A DNA stretch of 64,000 nt from Limnanthes douglasii subsp. nivea (taxonomy: Eukaryota; Streptophyta; Magnoliopsida; Brassicales; Limnanthaceae): assembly GCA_036936605.1 (NCBI GenBank), contig JAUPFV010000001.1, positions 320,008,250 through 320,072,249 on the forward strand. Direction: 5' to 3'. A program made the translations under genes and the position numbers. Below, piece after piece: positions 35,717-46,400 of this stretch. Each line of letters starts with the position of its first letter. The first letter of the stretch is position 1. Under the pieces are notes generated by a model. It saw only the letters and a program-made list of their open reading frames with translations, did no database searches and was not told the origin of the DNA.

Positions 35717-36095
35717 CGTCATATGCTACTCAAGAATACATATTCAACTTTAATGGGATCCCTATATTCATTGTCAATGGGCAAACGGTACAACCCCGTA
35801 CATGATTGATAACAATAAAGGACTAAAGACCTCTTTCTCGTAATGTGAACAATAGGATGCAACAGTAATCACATTACCATAATCAATCAATTACTTGGGC
35901 CAATTATGGAGCGTGGTCTAAGAGTAATATGGCTTGTAATCGTACATATCTACTCTTAAATGGTTCCTACTTTTGGAGATCCAATACAGTACAGATATCA
36001 ATAAATATTTCCAAGCATATATATTGCAATAAACTTTAATGTGCACAATACTGCAAAATATAACATCAGATCCTATTACAAACTCTCCCACTGAA
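35717..36095. other. Copia 3' untranslated segment
   Basis: Between the RNase H end (about 36097) and the purine tract. It has no coding capacity and is shared with the older copy at 55423-55920. Confidence 0.6.
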
Positions 36096-36096
36096 A

Positions 36097-37720
36097 CTAA
36101 CAATCCTCTAAATCAACTACACCCATACTGATGGTGTGTCCCTGGAAAACCTTAGGCAAAACCGCCTTTGTTAGGGGATCTGCTATCATGGAGTTTGTTC
36201 TGATGTGCTCTATACTTATCTGACCCATCTGTACTCTTTCTTTAACAGACATAAACTTTATGTCTATGTGTTTGGATTTAGATGCGCTCCTGTTGATGTT
36301 AGAGTACTGCACTACGGAATTGTTATCGCAATAAAACCTCATAGGGATTTCTATCCCTTATACAATGCGTAATCCAGTAACAAAATTCCGCAGCCATAGT
36401 GCCTGGTTTGATGCCTTAAAGCATGCAACAAGTTCTGCTGCCATGGTGGACGATGCAATAAGTGTTTGCTTTACACTTTTCCAGGATATTGCACCTCCAG
36501 CCAATAAGAATATGTTGCCTGACATACTTTTAATGTGTCTGCGCATCCACCAAAATCTGAGTCGGAATACCCGATGATCTCCAGTTTATCCGACTTCCTA
36601 TATGTCAACATGTGCCCCTTTGTTCCTTGCAGATATCGGAGTACTCTTTTAACTGCTTTCCAGTAATCCATTCCTGGGTTACTAACATATCTCCCCAACA
36701 TGTTTACAGCAAAGACAATGTCCGGCCTAGTACAAACTTGAGCATACATTAAACTCCCAACTGCAGAAGCATGAGGGACCGTTTTCATTTCCTCAATCTC
36801 AAGTTTTGTCTTAGGACATTGACTCGGACTAAGTCTGTCACCCTTTGATATAGGGGTACTTAGGGGTTTGCAATCTGCCAATCCGTAACGTTGTAACACA
36901 CTTTTAATGTATGCTTTTTGTGATAATCCAAGAATACCACGAGAACGATCTCGATGCATCTGGACTCCTAACACAAAACTGGCATTACCAAGATCCTTCA
37001 TATCAAACTTGTCTGATAGAAATCTTTTGTAGTGTGTAACAATTCCTTATTGTTCGAGGCAAGCAATATGTCATCCACATATAATATAAGAAATATGAAA
37101 TTACTCCCACTGAAATTGTGATAAACACAATCCTCAACCGAGTTGATCTCAAAGTCATAACCAACTATCACCTCAAGGAATTTGTGATACCATTGACGAG
37201 AAGCTTGTTTAAGCCCATAAATGGATTTCTTAAGTCTGCAAACCAGATCTTTTGAGTTACTTTCTACAAAGTTTTCTGGTTGCATCATGTAGATCGTTTC
37301 CTCAATATTACCATTGAGAAAAGCGGTCTTAACATCCATCTAATGAAGCTCAAGGTCAAAATGTGCAACTAATGCCATGATTGTTCTAAAGGAATCCTTC
37401 GTCGATACTGGAGCGAAAGTTTCTTTAAAATCAATCCCTTCACGCTGAGTATAACCTTTCGCTACAAGACGTGCTTTATGTCTTTCCACATTACCCAGGA
37501 AATCGCGTTTGGTTTTGTAAACCCATTTACAACCAATTGCCTTTTTTCCTTCAGGTAATGGGACAAGATCCCATACCGCATTATCCTGCATTGATTTATA
37601 CTCTTCTTTCATAGCGTCAATCCACTTTTGAGATTCAGAGCTTGCCATGGCCTGTTTGTAGGATGAGGGATCATCTACAGTTCCAACACATAACTCATCA
37701 TGCTCCTGAAGATATACTAT
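36097..37720 (-). pseudogene. Copia reverse transcriptase and RNase H, frameshifted
   Basis: Minus strand. The RT starts in the frame ending at 37340 (NAVWDLVPLPEGKKAIGCKW, RHKARLVAKGYTQREGIDFK). A TAG replaces the Gln codon in LELHQMDVKTAF. It continues as MDVKTAFLNGNIEETIYM, KSIYGLKQASRQWY and the catalytic LILYVDDILLAS (about 37068-37100). A frameshift then falls between TTKDF and DKFDMKDLG (about 37010). The next frame holds MKDLGNASFVLGVQMHRDRS and RPDIVFAVNMLGRY. RNase H begins GYSDSDFGG, shifts frame again after DTLK (about 36535), continues WKSVKQTLIASSTMAAELVA, has a stop at about 36358, and ends MRFYCDNNSVVQYS and KSKHIDIKF. Catalytic residues remain, but four lesions make it inactive. 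Confidence 0.93.
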
Positions 37721-38650
37721 AAATTCTGGACCTATAGTACTCTTCCTTTCTATAGTGGACCTTCTTAATGGCACTATTTCCTCATGTTGCACTTCTTGAA
37801 GAGGTAGAGTTTGATCATTATGAACGATGTCATTTTGATTCCCTTGTGGAAGATTATTTTGAGGTTCCTCTTGTTCTACCTGAATCTCTGTATCCTGGTT
37901 AGAACCCTCAAGTGGAGCATCAGTGTTAATCTGAGGATTACCTTGTTCTAATGGGATCGAAATGATTGGCATTACCGCCCAATCTTCAGATATCTCAGTA
38001 TACCTATTAAAACCTTCATGAATCTTTATGGATTCTTCCTCAAAATCAACATATGTTCCCTTATTCTTCCCTCCAAACTCAACATCCTCTAGAAACTTGG
38101 CCGTTCCTGTCTCAAATATTGTACCAGTGAGAAAATCATAAAACTTAAACCCTCTAGAATGTTCGGAATAACCTATGAAGAAACAACTAACTGTTTTTGG
38201 GTCCAGTTTCTTTTCTTGAGGTTTGTAAGGCCTCGCCTCAGCTGGACAACCCCACACATGCAGATGCTTTAAATTAGGTTTACGCCCGTTCCAAAGCTCA
38301 TATGGAGTCCTAACAGTAGCCTTTATGGGTACTCGATTGAGTATAGAAGCGGCACATTTGATGGCTTCCCCCAGAGAGATAATGGTAGAGATGAGTGACT
38401 TATCATGCTTCTAACCATATCTTTTAGTGTTCGGTTCCGTCTCTTAGATACACCGTTCATGCGAGGTGAACCAGGCATAGTGTATTGATGGACTATTCCA
38501 CACTTCTCTAGGTACTGTGCAAAGGAACCTGGACGTTGTTCACCCGATCCGTCATATCTACCATAGTATTCACCACCACGGTCAGATCTAACGGTCTTAA
38601 TGCTTTTACCAAGTTGTTTCTCAACCTCGGTCTTAAAAGTTATGAACTTG
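37720..38650 (-). pseudogene. Copia integrase, C-terminal two thirds only
   Basis: Sequence begins in the catalytic core with FITFKTEVEKQLGKS (about 38640), then the second catalytic Asp in VRSDRGGEY. The motif around the third acidic residue reads NGVSKRRNR (about 38455), so the expected catalytic Glu is Lys. The frame changes between there and the open frame from 38257: VWGCPAEARPYKP, CFFIGYSEHSRGFKFYD, then a Gln/Glu-rich linker with QEEPQNNLPQGNQND. The zinc-binding N-terminus and first Asp are deleted together with protease. It is fused out of frame to gag just upstream. Confidence 0.9.
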
Positions 38651-39425
38651 TCCAGGGCCTTATACCTTTCTTGTTGACCGAACCTTGACCTGGTCCTTTG
38701 CCATATGCCTTCCGCTTAGGTCCTGCCTTATTTGGTGATGTAATCACATTAGCCTCAATCGCTGTGCCTTTAAGTCTTTCCTCCTCCTGTGCAGCGTGGG
38801 AAATCAATTCATTGATATTCCACTTTTCTCGCATGCAGTTATAGGTGGACTGGAAATACTTAAACCGGTCTGGCAGCGAATGAAATGTGAATCCCACTAT
38901 GCATTCCTCAGGTAAGTCTAAACCGATTGCCTTTAACTTTTGGCAAATCATCAACATTCCCAGAATGTGCTCCCGGATTTTACCTTTGCCATTATATTTT
39001 TTTTTTTTAGCAAAGGCTTTCTCAATCTCCGTGAGAAAGACCGAGGTAGTGGTAACACCTTTAGGGACAGCCCCACGCAATGCTACTGCTATTCCCTGTA
39101 ACAAGAGCGCCCATGCATAACTTATTTGACCTTTCTCACTTTTCATCAGCCTTAGTTTCATCCGGTGTACTTTCCGGACTAAGGGGAGATGGTTTGGGAG
39201 TTCACAATGCATAGTCGTAATCATGTACAGATTAAAAACAGCAACATTTCTTCTTTCCACCATTGGAAGTCTGAACAATCCAACGTTGGTGGACGATTCC
39301 CCAACAAATTGTAACCCATGGATACTATAATAAGAACAAACAACACAAAGCACATCTAGCATTTTGACATATAACTGAAAACATGTGCATAAACATGACA
39401 AATACATGTAAAACATAAAATTCAT
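38650..39425 (-). pseudogene. Copia gag remnant
   Basis: This frame (39425-38640) is the UBN2-type gag of copia elements, which forms the particle around the RNA. Recognisable blocks are FLTEIEKAFAKKKK, YNGKGKIREHILGMLMICQK, LPEECIVGFTFHSLPDRFKY, YNCMREKWNINELISHAAQE and KAGPKRKAYGKG. Compared with the older copy at 58.0-58.2 kb, the segment between EKAF.K and KKYNG is shortened at an A/T run (about 39000). The first 60 or so residues are low-complexity and not gag-like, so the true start is unclear. It ends at the deletion junction before the zinc knuckle. Confidence 0.85.
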
Positions 39426-39518
39426 TGATAATAAATACCGGAGGGCAAATCAAATTAACATGAAATTTTATGAGTTTGAGAAAAATACTATGATCATTAT
39501 TTTAATTTTCTAATTGCC

Positions 39519-39895
39519 AATGAGACCTTCCGGAGGGCCGATGTCATTTACATATATTAAAATAACCATAATTTGATTTTCTTAAGTACCGGTGAAACCT
39601 TCCGGAGGGCCGATTTCACCTACTTAAAATCAAAAAATGTAAGGCTGAATTTAATTTATTCTAAGTACCGATGAAACCTTCCGGAGGGCCGATTTCATCT
39701 AATTAAAATTAAAATCAGCACAAAGACCATTTTCAATAATTTTCTCCCGTTCATAATTAATTTAAACCCAAACGTGAACCTTCCGGAGGACCGATAATAT
39801 TTGAATTTAAATTAATCCCCGAACATTTCGAAGCCTAGGATCCTTAAGAAAATTAATTGTAACCTTCCGGATGGCCGATTAAATTAATTTCTTAA
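39519..39895 (-). other. Ladder of five hairpins in the copia leader
   Basis: Five inverted repeats lie between the primer site and gag: 39519-39548, 39582-39627, 39661-39707, 39755-39816, 39844-39895. Each encloses the core ccttccgga(g/t)gg(c/a)cga. Arms differ but stay complementary: ggtgaaa/tttcacc in the second, gatgaaa/tttcatc in the third, aattaatttaaa/tttaaattaat in the fourth, ttaagaaaattaatt/aattaatttcttaa in the fifth. The loop core contains the 6-nt palindrome TCCGGA. The older family copy has the same series at 58580-58975. Structure is seen in the sequence; function is unknown. Confidence 0.75.
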
Positions 39896-40087
39896 TTTCA
39901 CCTACCGGTCTACGAAACCTTAGTCATGCATCGTCATTTAATCATTCACACACATACAATTTAATTCACAAATAAACATACAAAAAAATATCAAAGTATC
40001 ATTTTTGTGAAATATATTGTTCAAATATTTTCAAATTAATAACTTTTTTTTTTTAAAAAAAAATATTTTTTATTATTTAACTTAATA

Positions 40088-40228
40088 TTTGCAGCAGCCT
40101 GCACGTGCAGCAGGCTGCTGCAAATATTAAGCCCTGCTGCAATTTGCAGCAGGCTATCGCAGCAGTCTACCGCTGCTGCAAATTGCAGCAGCTTACCTGC
40201 CTGCTGCAATTTGCAGTAGGCTGCAGGT
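40088..40228 (-). other. GC-rich palindrome cluster (CTGCTGCAAATTGCAGCAG)
   Basis: Repeats of ctgctgcaaattgcagcag, itself a perfect palindrome, plus variants (ctgctgcaatttgcagcagg, gcacgtgcagcaggctgctg). They could form several alternative hairpins in the leader RNA about 500 nt from the primer site. In the older family copy the matching place (about 59160-59240) keeps only scattered gcctgctg pieces. Confidence 0.7.
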
Positions 40229-40732
40229 CCTAAACGGGCCCACCAATTGTTTTGGGTGGGTCCAGCCTGTATTCATCATGCTGTTATTATCGTTTGGGTA
40301 TTTTTTGTTGTTCCTATTCTTTTGGCGGTTACTGTGTTTATCGCCGGACAGCCTTCGGTCAGCGTTAACATCAGGGGTTAAGCTGTCGATGAGCCACTGT
40401 CCCAATAATTTTGATTTTATTCGTTATTTTAGGGTTGATTTGATGCTAATTTTGGGAGAAAAATTCCAGACATCAATAAACCCTAATTTTACCCGAAAAA
40501 TAAAAAATAAAAGCCCAAACTATAAAAATTGCAATTTACTGATAATAAAACATGTGTTTCAATACAATAAATCACATAACATGCTTTTCATACAATCCCT
40601 AAATCCATGCCCTACCAATTCAATTAACACATAATCCCAATGACATGGATTCTTTACGATTACGAAAAACATGTGTTTTTATCTATCAATACTCAATTTG
40701 ATTATTCTACTGAATCCAAAAAGGGTTTATTT

Positions 40733-40745
40733 GGCTCTGATACCA
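40733..40745 (-). other. Primer binding site (initiator-Met tRNA)
   Basis: Minus-strand TGGTATCAGAGCC, two bases from the inner end of the 5' LTR. This is the usual priming site of plant copia elements. Confidence 0.92.
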
Positions 40746-40747
40746 AT

Positions 40748-41414
40748 TGTTATATATTATCCAAAATCGCATCAAATAATATATAACAAATCGCGGAAAA
40801 AATAATAAAACCCTTTTGATAGATTCATCTATAGAAGAAACATAAAATCAAGAATACTTACGGGTTTGCCTGCTGCTATCCATCTAGTATTCACTACAGT
40901 TCTTTTGCGTTCTTTAGTGATTCCACGTTCTCCGGCGATTCCGTTTCATAAACCTGCAGAATCAGATTAGAGAAGAAGGAAAAGGTTTCCAGACACTAAG
41001 GAAGCGGCCGTTTTTCTGATTAGGGTTTAGAGTGATGAAATACCTAAACCTAGCCCCTTATTTATAGATTTTACAATGTGAAGCCCAATATTGTAAAGCC
41101 CATCCTTTGTTACTTCCTTGTGTCCGGGACCATAACCCAATAAATTGATAATTCAATTTATATCCCTGATTTATTAATTCAGGCTTAAGTGTTGAGATTT
41201 GGGCCCTCTTCATCACAGTGCCCAAATTCAACCCGGTTACCACACTTGAGCCCATAACGCCTTTTTACCCATATGTCCAATTTAGTTAATTAAATAATTA
41301 ACTCGACTACTTTTAATTTGGACTTCCTTAAGACAATAATCAAATATGTTTATTTAGCATGTCGGTCCAAATAATTGTTAGTCTATAAATATATTAAATA
41401 AATATATTCCAACA
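40748..41414 (-). repeat. 5' LTR of the young copia element (667 bp)
   Basis: Same length and edges as the 3' LTR. The TATA box TCTATAAATAA is at 41058-41068. Confidence 0.95.
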
Positions 41415-41795
41415 TGATAAAGTTGAAAGGCCGTGTATTATTAAATCATGTAATACCAGACATAATAAAGATGAGAGACCAGACATTATTAAATCATGGG
41501 AGACCATACATGATAAAGTTGAAAGACCATGCATTATTAAATCACACAAGACTAGACATGATACGAGATCATGAATAACAAAACAATAGATGCGAGACAT
41601 GTACTACTTGATGAAAAAGATACGAGACCAGAATTAGTGGATCTCACGTAAAAACAAATTTTAAAAAAATCATAAATGGATCCTGTTTTGTTTGTCTTCA
41701 AAAAACAAAAGCGATTGTACTTTCCGCTTTCTTGTCGGAGCTACGGTTTGAAAGATACATACTTTTTTTAAAAAAAAGTATGGAAGAGAAAGTTT

Positions 41796-43479
41796 AGTTT
41801 GAAGAATGAGAAGAGAGTTACTTCTGGTTTTTCACACCGGTCCAGATAGGTATTACGTAGTAATGAGAAACTTGGCTAGATATTTATGGATAGTTTACCC
41901 TTTAATTTTTTTCTTGCTATTATTTTTTACTATTATTTTATTAATTTCAATTTTTTTTTTTATTTTTTTATAACTATACTATTTCTTTTGTTATTTTTCA
42001 ATAAAATTATAAAACAATTTTTTTTGTACAATTTTTTTTTACTTTTATAAATTAAAGTTAATTATTTGTTTTTACATATTTTTAACTAATGGTAACTACC
42101 AATAACCACCCAGTATCAAATTTATTTACTAAATAACCTCCTACAATTTGATAAATGTCGGATAACCATTTGGTGTTAAATTGGTATTTACAGATATTCA
42201 CCTGGTTGAGCGAAATACCTCTAACCATTTCTCTCTATCTTGTTTTGTGTGTGTGTTTTAAATGTCATATTTTTCAGACCATAGCTCCAAAATATATCCA
42301 AAAATATCATTGATTCTCTTTATTGCTTAGATATTTTTAGCATGTTCTTTTGAGATATAACAAGCTTTTATATTCATATTACAAGCAACAAGAAAATCTA
42401 AATAAGATGACAAGGTTTAATACCAAAATAGAGATTTTGAGAGATTTGTTAAGATTGTGTTTTTCGTTCTTGAAGGATTACCTAGTTATAGATATAATCA
42501 AACATTTCCAAAAGGTTACAACCATTCAAAAAAACTATAGGTAATGTCATAAACTTTTAAGAGACACATTTTTGGAAAGCTCGTTTATTTCCAAAAAACA
42601 CAACGTTTGGACTTTGTCGTGATCGTGCCTGTTCTGATCATAATCATATCGCGAAACAATTTATTTACAAAAGAAAAATTGATCTGTTAGGCGTCGAATT
42701 ATGTTGTAATCAGTTTCGTGTTGATCGCGATCAACTATCTTCTGTCACGATTAGCACTATCATGATCGCTGCAAAACTACCGTCAAATATTTTCTTTAGG
42801 TTTCATTTGTCTACTTTCACTTGTTGTTTCACCAAATCTAATGTTTGGAACTTTTCTTCTGATCATTTATATTTAATCAATATTTCCAAAAGTCTACCAC
42901 TTGACTAAATGCCCCATATGTTTTCTCTATCTTGAGATAAATCTTGCACATAGAAGAAAATATCTTTTAATTTGAATTTTACCCTAGTGTAGAGATAGAA
43001 AAATTAAGTCACAAAATATATGTAATCGTAACTTTGAAGTAACCTCCTGTATGACCTAACCGGTAATCTTACATACACAATTCTTTTTATCAAACATTTA
43101 TTCATATTAAATTTGAAAATTATTTTGATTGTATACTATATTCATTTTAAAAAAAATCTAGAGAGGAACCCATTCTCTATGACAGGCAATACCACCTCTT
43201 AATTCACATTTGTATAATTGTTACATTATTTTTGTTATTTTTAGAAATACATGTCATGTTTAGACAAAATTGTATTAAAAGTTCATTTGAACTTATCCAT
43301 CCATGATAACGACCAACATAACTCACATTCATCAAAGATGAAACTCTAATTTATTTATATGTTGAACCTTTCATAAATAACTTGTTGTTACTAATTAGAA
43401 ATTTGATGTTTCTATATAGTCGAATTGGGTTGTCATTATTTGCAAAATAGTCATTCTAAAAGTCTTAGCCTCATCTCTC
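41796..43479. other. Gene-free DNA
   Basis: No family recognised. A patch at about 42605-42780 is rich in cgatc/gatcg strings (gtgatcgtgcc, tgatcgcgatca, atgatcgctg) and slightly GC-richer. Its nature is unknown. Confidence 0.4.
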
Positions 43480-46400
43480 TAGATAAAAAGGTTACCAATT
43501 CTCGAACTAATAGTTTGGTAAACGGATCCGTCAAGTTCTCACTTGAACGTATATATAAGACCAATACAATTTCACTTTGAATTAGTTGCCTAACATACTC
43601 ATGTGTTAGACTTATATGTATATACTTCCAATTGTAAATTCAATTGTATGCTCTACATAATGTTGCTTGACTATCACAATGAATTTATATTGTCATATTC
43701 CCATTTAAAGTGGATGATATCTTCTAAAGAGATCTTTTAACCATTCAACCTCCTTACTCGTAGCAACCAATGCTATGAACTCGAAATCCATAGTCAAGTG
43801 GGATATACATGTTTATTTCTTTGATCCCATGAAACAACACCACTTGTAAATGTGAACACCTACACCGTCGTTGATTTGTTATCGACTAGACTAGTGATGT
43901 AACTTGCATAAGTATATCCCTCAAGTACCCCGAAATATTAGAATATTAGAGACACATGTCTCTATTCATTATTAATTAACCCAAGACCCTTCCAATTACA
44001 TTCTAATGTTACATATTATGATTACTTGAAAACTGACTCACTTTACTCACAACAAAAGATATATCCCCCTTAGTTTATAAAGTTGTACACAATAAGCTTC
44101 ATCTTGCACTAACATGTTATAATTGAGCCACCACCCTTCCCCAATTTTTCAACCTTTAAACAAGGATCAAATGGTGTTTGTACTTCTTTGAATTGTAGAT
44201 GTTTGAGCTTATCAAGTACTTTGTCAACATAATGGGATTGACTTAGGGCATAACCCCAACTACTTTTGAATACCTTAATTCCTAAAATAATATCTACTTT
44301 ATCAAAATGTTTCATCTTAAAAGTAAACTGTATAAACCTAATTTTTGTTTCATTAATCTATCTTGTGTTATTACTTTGTATGAGCAAATCATCGACATGT
44401 AGACATACAATGACTATTACATCACCACGAAATTTAGTGTATACTTATGTCTAAATCCATCAGATATAATAGTATGCTTAAACTTTTCATGCTACTTATT
44501 ATGTGCTTTTTAAAGACCATATAATGATTTAACAAGCCTACATACATTCGAATTATTTTCTCGAAGTATAAAACCCTCGCGTTGCTTCATATAAACCTCA
44601 TCATGGAGGTCTTCATTTAGGAACTCCGTTTTAACATCCATTTGGTGAGTTTTCAAATTGTATACCGATGCAATTGTAAAGAGTACCCTAATGCTTGTTG
44701 TTCTTGATACTAGAGTATAAATGTTAAAATAATATATTCCTTATTTTTTTCCCAACATCTTTTGCTACCAATCTTTCTTTAAAGCTTGAATGGTTTCATT
44801 CATGTAGTATTTCTTCCAAAATAACCATTTACAACCAATTGGTATTGAAACCAAGGTAAATAAACTGACTCCCACGTGTAATTTGATATTATTGAATCCA
44901 TCTCATCATTTATAGCCTTTTGCCAAATTATGGAATCTCAGAATGCTATTGTTTCCTTATATGATTATGGGTCGTCTTCTAAAGAAATCACTATCATAAT
45001 TTTTTGGATAATTTCTTCACAACTTTATTCTACTAAATAGAAATAAATTATTTCATATTATATCTCATTGAATCCTAAATTTTTAGGTCTCTTTTCCCTT
45101 TGACTCTAACGAGGCTCTCGTTGTTTCTCATCAACCTAATGTGCTTTTTTCAAAGTTATTTTATTATTTTCTATATCGGTGTGTATCCTATTATCATCAT
45201 ATAATTTGGATTCAAAGAGTTCTGCTTTTCTTGATTCAAATACTATTATAAGTATAATAACCTATAAGATTTTATATTAGCTGAACAAGTAATGGACATA
45301 CATCTTATATCTTTATGATCTAATTTTACTCTTCTTAGATCCGTGTTTTTACAAAACTTTAGGCACCATCATGCTTTAGAATAGTATATGTTTTTTTTTT
45401 CATTTTCATTACTCATATGGAGACATTCTAGTTTGTTTAATAGGAATAAGATTACAAATATGACATGCAGTTAAAACAGCCTCACCCCATAAATTAATAT
45501 GAAATTTTAAATTAACTAGCATATCATTGGTTATCACGATCAAAATTTTATTTTTGTGCTCAACCAATCTATTTTTTTGTGGCGTGTAAGACGCCAAGCA
45601 TTGATGAATTATCCCATGCTCTTCACAAAAAATAGGAAATTCTCCCAAGAAATATTCTCTGCATTTATTATGCAAGATTTTAATCTTAGTGTCTATTTGA
45701 TTTTATACTTTTTACTTAAAGATCTTAAACATGCTAAAGACCTTATCCTTATGTTTAAGAAAAAATATATATAAGTAAATCTAGAGTAATCATTAGTGAA
45801 AGTTATAAATTATCTCATACCCTCATGTGTCAAGATACACTTTAACTCACACATGTTAGTGTGTATCAATTCTAAAAATTCTATGCATCTTTCAACGGAT
45901 TTGTAAGGAGTTTTAATCATCTTTAATTTTGCACACAGCTCATATTTTTCATACAAACCTATATTCAATTTTCGAGGTCTCGTTTTCAAAATTATATTTA
46001 TTGTGCTATGTCCCATATGAGCAAACCTATTATGCCATAATAAATATTAATTATAAGATCAAGAGTAAATAGAATTTTTCACTTCATTGATAATAGTTTC
46101 ATAAGTACATAGTTTCCTCACATTATTACAAAAGTATCTGTTTCCTATAAAAGTTCCACCCTTTGACAAAACAAGGTTTCTGGATTTGTACACACGCCAA
46201 GTTCCAGCCTTATACAATAGATCACCAGAAACTAAATTTTTATTTCTTTCCGAAACATACAATACATTTGTAAGAGTTATTTTATCTCCATTTGTGAATA
46301 CTAACTTTATATTTTTGCATCTCCTAACCTTGGACTTATTTGTGTTTCTTATTTGCATGTCAGTTGTGCTATTGCTTGCTTATATTATTTTGAACAAGAA

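Larger units (their letters stand above)
35035..41414 (-). mobile_element. Young Ty1/copia retrotransposon with paired LTRs, coding region defective
   Basis: Two 667-bp LTRs bound the element, with an exact 5-bp target duplication, tgata (35030-35034 and 41415-41419). By eye the LTRs differ at only four positions (g/a near 35050, c/a near 35131, a/g near 35270, c/t near 35370), so the insertion is recent. In minus-strand order: 5' LTR, primer site, a long structured leader, gag, a truncated integrase, RT, RNase H, purine tract, 3' LTR. The gag zinc knuckle, protease and integrase N-terminus are absent. At least two stops and two frameshifts break pol. It cannot supply its own proteins. Confidence 0.95.
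34815..41795. repeat. Foldback-type repeat, copy B (split by the young copia element)
   Basis: Left part 34815-35034, right part 41415-41795. The outer ends are inverted and alignable over about 100 bp: cttttttaaagttcgtgttt on the left, and actttttttaaaaaaagtat read inward from the right, continuing through the attgaaagtaacatcgactt / cggaaagtacaatcgctttt and cttttgttttttgaagacaa blocks. The interior has units such as gagaccagacattattaaat and gagaccatacatgataaagt, about 45 bp apart. The right terminus aligns with the one at 4760-4795 in copy A. The copia element landed in one of these units, duplicating tgata. Confidence 0.65.

Noticed and set aside
36365..36577. Plus-strand frames over the young copia element (also 38887-39120 and 40278-40634)
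   Set aside because: The first two are antisense shadows of the minus-strand pol and gag sequence. The third lies in the leader and has no family match.
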